From JAGLOK01 sp963677605 (GTDB taxonomy: Bacteria > Bacillota > Clostridia > Christensenellales > UMGS416): DNA of 64,000 nt. Each line of letters starts with the position of its first letter. Positions within the stretch are counted from its first letter, which is position 1. Both the position numbers and the translations under genes were made by a program. Below are positions 17,424 to 25,916 of the stretch, in pieces. A model generated the notes under the pieces. The model was not told the origin of the DNA. It saw only the letters and a program-made list of their open reading frames with translations, and did not search any database. The stretch is taken from contig CAXXDX010000004.1 in the NCBI GenBank assembly GCA_963677605.2, positions 62,001-126,000 of the forward strand. The letters are read 5' to 3'.

Positions 17424-18630
17424 TTATTTCCTCCCCGACTTCGGCGCTAAGCTTTCCGTCCTTCATGTTAATTATAATCTTTTTAGCTTCAATTGCAGAT
17501 TTTTTATCCGTTATAACACTTCCGTCTGAGCTTTCGATAATAGCATATCCCCTGTTTAAAGTATTCTTGGGATTTAAAGTGCTGAATATGTGCCTAAGCT
17601 CTCCTAACTTGCGATCTTCGCTATCGATAGATTTATTCATAGTTGCAACAATTTTCATCTGCACAACATCCAGCTGCTGTCCATACTGCAGCAATAGGTT
17701 TTTAGGATTCTGTGCTATCAGCCTGCTTTCTGCTCCCGAAAGCTTTAAAATGCTTCGTTCTACATTCTCCTGAGTCTTTCTTCTTAAAAAGTGAGCATAA
17801 CTGTATAGTTTCTGAAGCTCTTCGTCTTTTTGGGGTACAGCTCTTTTTGCGGCAGTCGAAGGAGTCGCTTCGCGTACATCTGCTGCGAAATCACATAATG
17901 TAAAGTCTGTTTCATGTCCGACCGCAGAAATAATCGGCGTACTGCAGGCAGAAACCATCCTTACTAACGCTTCATCGTTAAAGCAGTTAAGGTCTTCAAA
18001 AGAACCTCCGCCGCGGCCGATTATTATTACATCTGCACTTTTTGTGTTGTCAAACCAGTCGAGTGCATCTATCATCTGAGAAGCCGCATTTTCGCCCTGA
18101 ACGGAAACCGGATATAACATCATCGTTACATTGCCCCAGCTGGTATCAAGCACTCTTGTGATGTCCTGGATGGCCGCACCTGTTGCGCTTGTTATAACCC
18201 CGACTGTTTTTGGGTACATCGGTAAACTTTTTTTCTTATCTGCGTTAAAAAGCCCTTCTTCTTCCAACTGCTTTTTAAGTTTTTGGAAGCGCTCATAAAG
18301 ATCCCCAACGCCGTCCTTTTGCATATCGGATACAATAAGCTGGTATGTTCCGCCTTTAATATACAAAGTAACATTTGCCGTTATCTGTACCCTGTCTCCG
18401 CTGTTAAAGCTTCCGGCTCTGCCTTTTGAGGCGCCTGAAAACCATACGCACTGAACAGATGCCATCTCATCTTTTAATGTAAAATAAACATGTCCGGAAT
18501 ATGACTTTGAATAGTTAGATATTTCTCCTCTGATTTTAATCCTTTGAAGCAAATCTTCGGCTTCAAGCACTTTCTTAACATATCCGTTTACTTCGGATAC
18601 GGTAAAAACAAAATCAGCCATAAAGCTCAA
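17413..18630 (-). CDS. xseA: exodeoxyribonuclease VII large subunit
   Basis: Catalytic subunit of exonuclease VII, which degrades single-stranded DNA to oligonucleotides. The 405-residue protein has an N-terminal OB fold (I-R-G-E-I-S-N-Y...H-V-Y-F-T-L-K-D) and the central catalytic core with G-V-I-T-S-A-T-G-A-A-I-Q-D and G-R-G-G-G-S-F-E-D-L. The last third is coiled coil. It overlaps folD by 17 bp at its start. Confidence 0.97.
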   Translation of the reverse strand: MSFMADFVFTVSEVNGYVKKVLEAEDLLQRIKIRGEISNYSKSYSGHVYFTLKDEMASVQCVWFSGASKGRAGSFNSGDRVQITANVTLYIKGGTYQLIVSDMQKDGVGDLYERFQKLKKQLEEEGLFNADKKKSLPMYPKTVGVITSATGAAIQDITRVLDTSWGNVTMMLYPVSVQGENAASQMIDALDWFDNTKSADVIIIGRGGGSFEDLNCFNDEALVRMVSACSTPIISAVGHETDFTLCDFAADVREATPSTAAKRAVPQKDEELQKLYSYAHFLRRKTQENVERSILKLSGAESRLIAQNPKNLLLQYGQQLDVVQMKIVATMNKSIDSEDRKLGELRHIFSTLNPKNTLNRGYAIIESSDGSVITDKKSAIEAKKIIINMKDGKLSAEVGEEINER

Positions 18631-19465
18631 ATGCCTTTACAGTGTTAGATAGCAGCATCGCAATAGTCATAGGTCCCACCCCGCCCGGTACAGGGGTTAT
18701 ATAAGAAGCAATTTCTTTTGCCTCGTCAAATTTCACATCGCCGTATTGAACCATGTCTTCATCGTAGTTTGATCCGACATCAATAACAACAGCACCTTCT
18801 TTTACCATATCGCCCGTTATCATTTCTTTTCGGCCAACAGCCACAACCAATATATCCGCAGACTTTGTTACAGCTTTTAAGTCCTTTGTTCTTGAGTGGC
18901 AGACTGTAACAGTCGCGTTCTTTTCAAGAAGCAATAAGGCAGCCGGTTTACCCACTATGTTCGAGCGCCCTACAACAACTGCATTTTTACCTTCAAGTTC
19001 AATTCCTGCGCTTTCAATAAGTTTAATTATTCCAGCAGGTGTGCAGGGTTTAAGGCTTTCCTGTCCTGTTAAAAGCTTTCCTGAGTTTAAAATATGAAAA
19101 CCGTCAACATCCTTTTCAGGTGAAATAGCATTGATTACGGCATGCTCGTCTATGTGTTTTGGCACAGGAAGCTGTACAAGTATTCCGTGTACGTTTTCAT
19201 CATTGTTTAAATCATCTATTACATTAAGAAGCTCTTCCTGCGTAGTTTCTTCCGGCATCCTTATTGTGTTTGAAACAATGTTTACACGCCCTGCAAACTT
19301 TTCTTTGTTTCTGACATATGTTGCAGAAGCCGGATCATCGCCCACTAAAACAACCGTAAGCCCGGGATACTTCCCGCGCTCTTCATAAAGTTTGTTGACT
19401 TTCTTTTTAAGTGCTATTCTGGTCTGTTTCGCAAGTTCTCTCCCGTCAATAATCTGTGCTGACAT
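18614..19465 (-). CDS. folD: bifunctional methylene-THF dehydrogenase/cyclohydrolase
   Basis: Interconverts 5,10-methylene-, methenyl- and 10-formyl-tetrahydrofolate, feeding purine and initiator tRNA formylation. The 283 residues contain the Y-V-R-N-K catalytic lysine motif, the nucleotide-binding V-V-G-R-S-N-I-V-G-K-P segment near residue 165, and T-P-V-P-G-G-V-G-P-M-T near the end. It is separated from nusB by 73 bp holding two hairpins. Confidence 0.97.
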   Translation of the reverse strand: MSAQIIDGRELAKQTRIALKKKVNKLYEERGKYPGLTVVLVGDDPASATYVRNKEKFAGRVNIVSNTIRMPEETTQEELLNVIDDLNNDENVHGILVQLPVPKHIDEHAVINAISPEKDVDGFHILNSGKLLTGQESLKPCTPAGIIKLIESAGIELEGKNAVVVGRSNIVGKPAALLLLEKNATVTVCHSRTKDLKAVTKSADILVVAVGRKEMITGDMVKEGAVVIDVGSNYDEDMVQYGDVKFDEAKEIASYITPVPGGVGPMTIAMLLSNTVKAFELYG

Positions 19466-19489
19466 CTAATCACCTCTTGAAAAAATTTA

Positions 19490-19532
19490 TGCGTAAAAAC
19501 GCACATATATTTTAACCGCTCATAGAGCGGTT
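19490..19532 (-). terminator. tandem hairpins between nusB and folD
   Basis: Minus-strand transcripts from nusB first meet an AACCGCTC/GAGCGGTT stem (19514-19532) and then a TGCGT/ACGCA stem (19490-19503), followed by AAATTTTTT. The second stem with its T-rich tail looks like a leaky terminator that would lower expression of folD and later genes. Confidence 0.45.
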
Positions 19533-19538
19533 TTATAC

Positions 19539-19943
19539 TTACTTATCACTTTCTTCCACAGTTTTTAAAACACTTGCAAGGATTGCGTTTATATAGCTTC
19601 CTGAATCGCTTAGGGAAAATTCTTTTGCTAGCTCTACAGCTTCATTGATTACTGCCCCGGGTGGATTTTTTCGCTGATATTTAAGCTCAAATACAGCCAT
19701 CTGTAATATTGCAATATCAACCTTTGGAAGTCTTTCCTTTTTCCACTTTTTCAAGTGCTCTTCTATATCGCTGTTTATTTTGTCCAGATTCTGCGCCACA
19801 CCTTCCATTATGGCCAGAGTCATTTCCTTATCCTGCGCGTTAACGTTTAAATAGCTATAGGACGGATATTTTCCTTCCACACCATCAAACTGTCTTGCAT
19901 AAAGAGTCCGCATCGCAGCGATGCGGGCATCATGTCTTGACAT
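19539..19943 (-). CDS. nusB: transcription antitermination factor NusB
   Basis: All-helical RNA-binding factor of 134 residues that supports processive rRNA transcription with NusE. The N-terminal R-x-x-A-M-R-T-L-Y-A-R-Q-F and the A-V-I-N-E-A-V-E-L-A-K-E-F segment near residue 105 are family signatures. Its first base overlaps the stop of the DUF2273 gene. The asp23-nusB-folD linkage is standard for Firmicutes. Confidence 0.96.
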   Translation of the reverse strand: MSRHDARIAAMRTLYARQFDGVEGKYPSYSYLNVNAQDKEMTLAIMEGVAQNLDKINSDIEEHLKKWKKERLPKVDIAILQMAVFELKYQRKNPPGAVINEAVELAKEFSLSDSGSYINAILASVLKTVEESDK

Positions 19944-20179
19944 TAATTATCTCCCTTGACACGTGACATTATCCTGTCAATCATGTCCCCCAAATCTGAC
20001 TTATCGTCTAAAAAATATCCTACCACAAATCCTGCGGCAGTCAATAAGACAATTAAAATTGTCTCCCAAAAACCGATTGTTAAAAACAATATAGCTATAA
20101 TAAGACCAACGACAAGCCCTAATAATCTAAATTTATAAGGAGCACAGCTTTCACTGAGGCTTTTTAAAAATTCTTTCAT
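19943..20179 (-). CDS. DUF2273 small membrane protein
   Basis: A 78-residue protein with two closely spaced membrane helices (about residues 19-35 and 37-55) and a charged C-terminus, the DUF2273 pattern. It sits between amaP and nusB, one base after amaP. Such proteins accompany Asp23/AmaP in many Firmicutes and may help anchor the Asp23 complex; no activity is known. Confidence 0.85.
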   Translation of the reverse strand: MKEFLKSLSESCAPYKFRLLGLVVGLIIAILFLTIGFWETILIVLLTAAGFVVGYFLDDKSDLGDMIDRIMSRVKGDN

Positions 20180-20180
20180 C

Positions 20181-20720
20181 TTACTTTACTGTTTCGTTTT
20201 CTATTAAAACATTAACTTTTTCCAGGCTTATTCCGCTCATCGCTTCAATGTTTGTTTTAACCTGATTCTGAATTTCCGTGCATACAGACGGAAGCACTAC
20301 ATCTTCTTCGACCTGTACTTTAATAATAACGCTGACTTTTTTGTCTTCTGTCATTATTGCTGTTTTAGAATCTTTAACACCGCTAACAGCTCTTGCGTTC
20401 TTGTTAATCATATCCTTAAAAGTAGTGTTTGCAATTTTTATAGCGCCTGTTTCTTCGCTTCCGATTTCTATATAGCGGTTAACCTTGCGGTCCGTTCCGA
20501 AAGATATAAAAAACAATGCGACTGACATTAGGATTACGATAAACGCAGCTCCCGTAAGAATCCAAGTATTTATTTTAACGCTGTAGAATGCATCAACATA
20601 ATCATTTACTAAGGCTTGGTCAATTATATTCCAAGCAACTGCTATCAACAATAATGCAACACATAAAAGAGCCAGTGCTATTATAGCAGCAGCTATTCTG
20701 TGAAAAACTCTAACTTTCAT
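20181..20720 (-). CDS. amaP: AmaP-type alkaline shock response membrane anchor
   Basis: A 179-residue protein with two N-terminal membrane helices (about residues 8-32 and 52-74) and a cytoplasmic domain that itself resembles Asp23 (I-K-I-A-N-T-T-F...V-L-I-E-N). AmaP tethers Asp23 to the membrane in Staphylococcus. It lies 15 bp after asp23 and has a good AAGGAG site. Confidence 0.87.
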   Translation of the reverse strand: MKVRVFHRIAAAIIALALLCVALLLIAVAWNIIDQALVNDYVDAFYSVKINTWILTGAAFIVILMSVALFFISFGTDRKVNRYIEIGSEETGAIKIANTTFKDMINKNARAVSGVKDSKTAIMTEDKKVSVIIKVQVEEDVVLPSVCTEIQNQVKTNIEAMSGISLEKVNVLIENETVK

Positions 20721-20735
20721 AGGTTTCTCCTTATT

Positions 20736-21122
20736 TTATTCTTTTTCTTCAGTTTCTTCCTGAGGTTTCTCTTTTTCCATATAAAGACTGTGAACATGTA
20801 CATTTACAGCAGCTACGCTGAGTCCTGTCATGTTCTCAATGGCTTTTTTAACATTTTCCTGAACATTCTTAGAAACTTCATGAAGCTTTTTTCCATATTC
20901 AATTACAATGTTTAAATCAAAGGATACTTCTTGTTCGGTAAGCTCCACTTTGATGCCGCGGTTTTTAACACCGAGCATGTCAGAAAGGCTTCCGCCGGAT
21001 GTTCCCGATACACCGTCCACTTCTTCTGTTGCAAGTGCCGCTATTTTTGCAAGTACGTCATTTGAGTAGTTAACTGAGCCACTTTCATTGGTGGTTACAA
21101 TCTTTTCATTTTTATCACTCAT
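20736..21122 (-). CDS. Asp23/Gls24 family envelope stress protein
   Basis: A 128-residue Asp23-domain protein (G-S-V-N-Y-S-N-D-V-L-A-K-I-A-A-L-A near the start and V-A-A-V-N-V-H-V near the end). The ATG at 21122 is chosen because GGAGGTGA lies 8 nt upstream; the longer frame to 21176 would begin inside the -35 box of the promoter. Asp23 proteins coat the inner membrane face together with AmaP. This is the first gene of the long nusB-recN operon and occupies the yqhY position of Bacillus. Confidence 0.92.
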   Translation of the reverse strand: MSDKNEKIVTTNESGSVNYSNDVLAKIAALATEEVDGVSGTSGGSLSDMLGVKNRGIKVELTEQEVSFDLNIVIEYGKKLHEVSKNVQENVKKAIENMTGLSVAAVNVHVHSLYMEKEKPQEETEEKE

Positions 21123-21147
21123 AATTAATTTCACCTCCGTTAAAATC

Positions 21148-21176
21148 ATTATACCAAAAATAAATTTATTATCCAA
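21148..21176 (-). promoter_or_regulatory. promoter of the asp23-nusB operon
   Basis: TTGGAT (21171-21176), 17-nt spacer, TATAAT (21148-21153) on the minus strand. Expected start near 21141, giving a leader of about 19 nt. Confidence 0.7.
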
Positions 21177-21243
21177 TGAATAAAATATTAATTATTTCCA
21201 GTCTTTTTAATCATTTGTTAATATATCAATATAATCCGCATAA

Positions 21244-21264
21244 TAAAAAAGAGCCTTTCGGCTC
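21244..21264 (-). terminator. terminator after efp
   Basis: GAGCC-TTTC-GGCTC hairpin (21251-21264) with a TTTTTT tract on the minus strand, 12 nt beyond the efp stop. It separates the SCIFF-efp unit from the asp23 operon. Confidence 0.88.
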
Positions 21265-21275
21265 TTTTAAAACGC

Positions 21276-21833
21276 TTATGCGCGCTCCATATATTCGCCT
21301 GTTCTTGTATCGATTCTGATTTTATCGCCAATATTTATAAACGAAGGAACTGTTACTACATATCCTGTTTCAACCGTTGCAGGTTTAGTCACGTTTGTAG
21401 CTGTGTCGCCGCGTACACCAGGTTCAGTTTCTGTAACTTCCAGTATTACAAAGTTTTGTGGGTCAACGCTAAATGCCCTGCCCTGATGAAACTTCATCTG
21501 AACCTCGTCGTTTTCCCTTATAAAAGGAAGAGCTTCCGCGATTAAATCATGGCTTATAGGAATCTGTTCGTAAGTTTCGTTATCCATGAAATAATATAAA
21601 TCGCCATCGCTGTAAAGGTACTGCATATCTTTTGTTTCGATGTGTGCCTTTGTAAACTTATCATTAGGATTGAATGTAGTTTCCGTTATTGCTCCTGTTA
21701 TGATGTTTTTCATTTTAGTTCTGACAAACGCCGAGCCTTTGCCCGGTTTAACATGCTGAAAGTCAACGATGTTAACCAACTGCCCGTCCATCTCTAAAGT
21801 AACACCTTTTCTAAAGTCCCCTGCTGAAATCAT
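21276..21833 (-). CDS. efp: translation elongation factor P
   Basis: Relieves ribosome stalling at polyproline. The 185-residue protein has the KOW-like first domain with the modification loop K-P-G-K-G-S-A (the tip lysine K32 is conserved) and two OB domains, ending in the usual D-T-R-T-G-E-Y-M-E-R-A. It overlaps the peptidase gene by 4 bp. pepP-efp linkage is conserved in Firmicutes. The window shows no lysine-modification genes for EF-P. Confidence 0.98.
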   Translation of the reverse strand: MISAGDFRKGVTLEMDGQLVNIVDFQHVKPGKGSAFVRTKMKNIITGAITETTFNPNDKFTKAHIETKDMQYLYSDGDLYYFMDNETYEQIPISHDLIAEALPFIRENDEVQMKFHQGRAFSVDPQNFVILEVTETEPGVRGDTATNVTKPATVETGYVVTVPSFINIGDKIRIDTRTGEYMERA

Positions 21834-22900
21834 AATTTCCCTCCGTCTATAATCTTTAAATCTGTTGATGCGTCAAACAGGGACTCGTATCCATCCTCTG
21901 TTATATAGCAAGTATTTTCTATTCTAACTCCGCCCAGTCCCGGGATATATATGCCGGGTTCAACGGTAATTACCATTCCTGCCTGAAGCACTTCTTCAGA
22001 TTTTGTGCTAAGCCTTGGTGCTTCATGTATGTTAAGGCCCACTCCGTGCCCTGTGCCGTGTCCGAAGTATTCGCCATAGCCATAACTGCTTATTATATCT
22101 CTTGCGACTTTGTCGACATCCTTGCAGGCCACACCGGGTGCCAGCTTTGCCTGCGCCGCATTCTGCGCTTCTTTAACAATGTTATATATGTCATGAAGCT
22201 TTTTTTCCGGTTTGCCAATCGAATATGTTCTTGTCATATCAGAATTGTACTTATTGATTCTTGCGCCAAAGTCAAGCGTTACCATGTCGCCTGCTTCAAT
22301 CTTTTTGTCCCCTGTTACATGATGGGGCATAGATCCGTTTTTTCCTGATGCAATAATAAAATCAAAAGCAGGATCAGCACCGTATTTCTTTTTCAGGAAA
22401 TACTCAAGCTCAGCACATACTTCTATTTCTTTCATACCTATTGCGGTAATTCTATATGCCTCGTTAAGAGCATCCTGTGTTGCGTTTGCCGATATTTTCA
22501 AAAGCTCAATTTCGTCTTTATCTTTTACGCATCTTATATTTACGCCAATACCCTTTGTAGGTATAAACTCCGCTTTTAGGCATTCGGATTTAATACCCTG
22601 AAACTGGCTTACTGTCATTTCATCTTCTTCAAACCCAACTTTTTTTGCATCCGAAAAGACTTCGTTTATCTTTTTTGCATATCCGGCATCAGCAATATCA
22701 ATTACTATGCTGTTCGGTGATTCTTTTTGCGCCTGCTCTGTATATCTGAAGTCCGTAAGTATATATGCATCATCGCCCTTTATGGCAAGCATGCCTTCTC
22801 CGGAATACCCCGAGAAATAATATATATTGTTGCGGTTTGTAAACAGAAAGTTTTCTGTTCCGATTTCATTTAATTTTGTTTTTAATTTTTCAAGTCTCAT
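21830..22900 (-). CDS. M24 family Xaa-Pro aminopeptidase
   Basis: Metallopeptidase of 356 residues. The N-terminal creatinase-like domain spans about 1-125. The C-terminal pita-bread domain has all five metal ligands in recognisable motifs: L-D-F-G-A-R...D-M-T-R-T, G-H-G-T-G-H-G-V-G, T-V-E-P-G-I-Y and V-R-I-E-N-T. Likely removes residues before proline from peptides, fitting its coupling to efp. An AAAGGA site precedes the ATG. Confidence 0.95.
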   Translation of the reverse strand: MRLEKLKTKLNEIGTENFLFTNRNNIYYFSGYSGEGMLAIKGDDAYILTDFRYTEQAQKESPNSIVIDIADAGYAKKINEVFSDAKKVGFEEDEMTVSQFQGIKSECLKAEFIPTKGIGVNIRCVKDKDEIELLKISANATQDALNEAYRITAIGMKEIEVCAELEYFLKKKYGADPAFDFIIASGKNGSMPHHVTGDKKIEAGDMVTLDFGARINKYNSDMTRTYSIGKPEKKLHDIYNIVKEAQNAAQAKLAPGVACKDVDKVARDIISSYGYGEYFGHGTGHGVGLNIHEAPRLSTKSEEVLQAGMVITVEPGIYIPGLGGVRIENTCYITEDGYESLFDASTDLKIIDGGKL

Positions 22901-22921
22901 AATTAATCCTTTACCAAAAGA

Positions 22922-23797
22922 TTATATCACAGCACCGGTGCTTAATAAATCCTGTTCGTACATTTTTTTCATGCTAAGAGCGTCTTTTGCCATTTCATCA
23001 CGGGATTCGCAAACAATAACGGGATGCATTTTCCGTTTTACCAATTCCTTTGACAGCGGCTCAAAAAACGGGCCATATTCATTGTCTTCAAAAGACAGAT
23101 GTCTTTTTTCGCCTTGTATAGTATATTCCTGATGGGAAAAGTGAACATGCATATTGTCAAGGCGCTCTTTGCCTAATGCATCTTCTATTTTGTCTAGAAT
23201 TTCAGCATAGTCTTCCTGTGTTTTTATGCATCCGTTTCCCCTTGAATGAAGATGTCCAAAGTCTATTGTCGGATAAAGCATGTCATCTGCTTTGCATATC
23301 TCAAGAATTTCGTCCAAGCTTCCAAGCTGATTTATTTTGCCCAAAGTTTCAGGACATAATATAATATCCCCAAGACCGGCATTTGTAATTTCATCTCTGA
23401 CAATTGCCAGTTCATCTATAACTAGCTTCACAGCCTCTTTTCTGTTTTTGCCTTTTGCAGAGCCGGTGTGCAGCACAACACGCTTTGCTCTCATGTTTCT
23501 TGCAACCTCGTAAGTATCCATAATATATTTCCTGGACCTCTCTCTTTTTTCATGATCATGGTTTGCAAGATTAATATAATACGGCGCATGTACAGAAATA
23601 GATATTTCATTGTTTTGGGCTTCATCTGCAATTTTTTGGGCTGTTTCTTTTTTTATTCTTATACCCTTGCCGCATGAATACTCATACCAGTCAAGGTCCA
23701 TGTTTTTAATATACTGGGGCATTTCATAGCTGTGCTTGTGTCCTGCGTCATAAAATGCAACAGGGTTTCCGGCTGGTCCGAATAAAGCTTTTCTCAT
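22922..23797 (-). CDS. endonuclease IV-like TIM-barrel protein
   Basis: A 291-residue protein of the AP endonuclease 2/deoxyribonuclease IV superfamily. Visible metal-site segments are S-V-H-A-P-Y-Y-I-N, V-L-H-T-G-S-A, C-P-E-T-L-G, D-F-G-H and C-E-S-R. The usual D-R-H segment reads K-R-H here, so one ligand differs and true AP endonuclease activity is uncertain; a sugar-isomerase-like role is possible. It overlaps the yqeG gene by 4 bp and precedes the proline peptidase. Confidence 0.8.
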   Translation of the reverse strand: MRKALFGPAGNPVAFYDAGHKHSYEMPQYIKNMDLDWYEYSCGKGIRIKKETAQKIADEAQNNEISISVHAPYYINLANHDHEKRERSRKYIMDTYEVARNMRAKRVVLHTGSAKGKNRKEAVKLVIDELAIVRDEITNAGLGDIILCPETLGKINQLGSLDEILEICKADDMLYPTIDFGHLHSRGNGCIKTQEDYAEILDKIEDALGKERLDNMHVHFSHQEYTIQGEKRHLSFEDNEYGPFFEPLSKELVKRKMHPVIVCESRDEMAKDALSMKKMYEQDLLSTGAVI

Positions 23798-24279
23798 TTA
23801 TCCGTGTCCCTTCCAAAAAGAAATTTCTCAACTTTTCTGTTAAACCTTGTTACTCCGAATTCAATATTAGACAAAGGCTCTACTAAAACAAACCTTATAC
23901 CTGCGAAAAACGCCGCTATTCTGTCGGTTATAAGCTGGTCCCCCACCATTACGCAGTTCTTTTTATTTGCCTTCATCAGTTTTTGTGCCTTCCACAGTCC
24001 AAAAGGAAATGGTTTCATCGCAGGTGCGATAAATTTAACTCCGATGCTTTCTGCAATTTTCCCTGTGCGTTCATGGATTGCGTTTGATACTATAACTATA
24101 TCCAAGCCGCTTTCAACAGCTTTTTCACACCACACTTTTTCTGCATCGCCAACTTCTTTTCCATGCCACACCAAAAGAGTGCTGTCCATGTCTATCATTA
24201 CGCATTTAATGCCGCTTTCAACCAGCATACTATGTGGTATGTCAATTAATTTTTCAAATTTTTGGAACCATCCAAGCAT
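23794..24279 (-). CDS. yqeG: YqeG family HAD IIIA-type phosphatase
   Basis: A small HAD-superfamily hydrolase of 161 residues. Motif I is D-M-D-S-T-L, motif II V-S-N-A, and motif III the M-V-G-D-Q-L-I-T-D segment. The start is set at the ATG at 24279, which shares one base with the maturase stop and has GGAAG upstream; the longer frame would lie inside the maturase gene. Substrate unknown; bacterial relatives are similar to phosphatidylglycerophosphatase GEP4/PGP. Confidence 0.9.
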   Translation of the reverse strand: MLGWFQKFEKLIDIPHSMLVESGIKCVMIDMDSTLLVWHGKEVGDAEKVWCEKAVESGLDIVIVSNAIHERTGKIAESIGVKFIAPAMKPFPFGLWKAQKLMKANKKNCVMVGDQLITDRIAAFFAGIRFVLVEPLSNIEFGVTRFNRKVEKFLFGRDTDK

Positions 24280-25625
24280 CAGTCTTCCTTTTCCAAAGCA
24301 TATATAGCCATAGCGCATTCAAGCCTTTTTTTAAGCATTTCACACTCCATTTTATAAGGCTTATTCAAATCGCCGTTATACTTATAAGCATTTGCACCGC
24401 AGCCGCCGCCGCACCAGAATTGCGCCCAGCACTCTTGACACTCAGGCTTGTTGGTTACGTTGTTTGCTGCAAATTTCTTTGCCATTTCGCGGTCTATTGT
24501 ATCGCTGTCTACAGTAGCTATTTTCATTTCTTCCATGCCGACATACTGGTGACACGGATAGATGTCGCCTTCTGGAGTAACAGCAACATATTCAAAGCCT
24601 GCCCCGCATCCTGAAAGTCTTTTTATAAGACACGGGCCGTCTTCTAAGTTTATCATGAAGTGAAAGAAATTTACAAAAGTATCCTTCCTGTAATCAAGAC
24701 ACCATTTTGCAAGCTCTTCATACTCTTGTTTTATCGCTTCCAAGTCTTCAGGTTTCAGTGCATATGACATTTTCTGTTCTGTAACAACAGGCTCTATTGA
24801 AAGCTGCTCAAATCCCTGCTCGGCTATAAATTTAACATCTTCGGCAAAGTCAAGGTTATTGTGCGTGAATGTTCCGCGTATATAGTAGCTTTTATCCCCG
24901 CGTCTTTCTATAACCTTTTTAGCATTCTCGAGTATAGTCTCATGCGAACCTGTCCCATGGTCGTTTGGGCGCATAAAGTCATGAACTTCCGGTCTGCCGT
25001 CAATGCTTATAACTACGTTATACATCTCGCGGTTTAAGAAATCCATGGTTTCTTCATCCATGTCATATGCATTTGTAGTTAATGTAAACCTAAACTCTTT
25101 TCCTGTGTCTTTTTCAACTTTTCTTGCATATGCAACAAGCATTTTGACAACATCAGTGTTCATTAATGGCTCACCGCCGAAAAAGTCCACTTCCAGAGTT
25201 TTTGCGTCTTTGCTGTTTTTAACAAGAAAGTCAATAGCCTTTTTCCCAACTTCAAAGCTCATAAGAGTTCTTTTCCCGCCAAAAGCGCCTTTGCTCGCAA
25301 AGCAGTATTTGCATCTTAAATTGCAGTCATGTGCAATATGCAGGCACATGGCTTTTATTCTATCGTCAGCTAGAGGCTTGACATCTTTATAATCAAACTC
25401 AGTAAAAAGAAGATTCAACTCTTTGAGCTTTAAAATCTCTTCCTGTGCCGCTTTTATATCTTCAGTATCAAATTTCTCTGCTAGAACCTTTACAATTTCA
25501 TCATTATCTTTGTTCTTCTCCATAAGCTCAAGCACGTTATATGCCGTTTCATCAGGCATATGCAATGCACCGCTGTATGTATCGTACGCGAAATAGTTCC
25601 CCAGAGACTTAAATAAATGTATCAT
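24279..25625 (-). CDS. scfB: SCIFF peptide maturase (radical SAM, thioether forming)
   Basis: Radical SAM enzyme that forms Cys-to-alpha/gamma carbon thioether crosslinks in the SCIFF peptide encoded just upstream. The 448 residues contain an N-terminal RiPP recognition-like region, the C-x3-C-x2-C cluster motif (D-C-N-L-R-C-K-Y-C near residue 105), and a C-terminal SPASM region with cysteines (C-G-A-G...C-H...C-Q-E-C...C-G-G-G-C). Separated from the precursor gene by a hairpin. The pair is near-universal in Clostridia. Confidence 0.95.
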   Translation of the reverse strand: MIHLFKSLGNYFAYDTYSGALHMPDETAYNVLELMEKNKDNDEIVKVLAEKFDTEDIKAAQEEILKLKELNLLFTEFDYKDVKPLADDRIKAMCLHIAHDCNLRCKYCFASKGAFGGKRTLMSFEVGKKAIDFLVKNSKDAKTLEVDFFGGEPLMNTDVVKMLVAYARKVEKDTGKEFRFTLTTNAYDMDEETMDFLNREMYNVVISIDGRPEVHDFMRPNDHGTGSHETILENAKKVIERRGDKSYYIRGTFTHNNLDFAEDVKFIAEQGFEQLSIEPVVTEQKMSYALKPEDLEAIKQEYEELAKWCLDYRKDTFVNFFHFMINLEDGPCLIKRLSGCGAGFEYVAVTPEGDIYPCHQYVGMEEMKIATVDSDTIDREMAKKFAANNVTNKPECQECWAQFWCGGGCGANAYKYNGDLNKPYKMECEMLKKRLECAMAIYALEKED

Positions 25626-25634
25626 TTCCTTTAA

Positions 25635-25659
25635 AAATCGGCGTTTATCACGCCGATTT
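25635..25659 (-). terminator. hairpin between SCIFF peptide and maturase genes
   Basis: AAATCGGCG and CGCCGATTT form a 9-bp stem with a 7-nt loop, followed by a short TTT on the minus strand, just before the maturase ribosome site. It could partially terminate transcription or protect the short precursor mRNA, giving more peptide than enzyme. Confidence 0.7.
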
Positions 25660-25689
25660 CATCTTTCTTTTCAATTTTTAAGAAATATA

Positions 25690-25824
25690 TTATTTCTTCT
25701 TTGCGCATTCCTGATTAGCTACAGTACAGGAAGTTTTGCAGGCTGACTGGCAAGAAGACTGGCATGTTCCGCATCCACCATCTTTATTCAGGCATTCTTT
25801 TGCAACAGTTTTAAAATGTTTCAT
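25690..25824 (-). CDS. scfA: SCIFF precursor peptide (six cysteines in forty-five)
   Basis: A 44-residue RiPP precursor. The ATG at 25824 has GGAGAG a few bases upstream; a longer frame has no support. The leader M-K-H-F-K-T-V is followed by a core with seven cysteines, including C-G-T-C-Q-S-S-C-Q-S-A-C-K-T-S-C-T-V-A, the hallmark of the family. The maturase follows directly. Its biological role is unresolved; quorum or regulatory functions have been proposed in relatives. Confidence 0.97.
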   Translation of the reverse strand: MKHFKTVAKECLNKDGGCGTCQSSCQSACKTSCTVANQECAKKK

Positions 25825-25855
25825 AATCTCTCCTTCACACGAAAAATATATGACT

Positions 25856-25884
25856 ATTATACATAAACAGACATAATGTGGCAA
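25856..25884 (-). promoter_or_regulatory. promoter of the SCIFF operon
   Basis: TTGCCA (25879-25884), 17-nt spacer, TATAAT (25856-25861) on the minus strand, giving a short leader of about 25 nt. Confidence 0.75.
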
Positions 25885-25916
25885 GTTGAATGTTTAAGCA
25901 ATCATTTACAGTTTGT

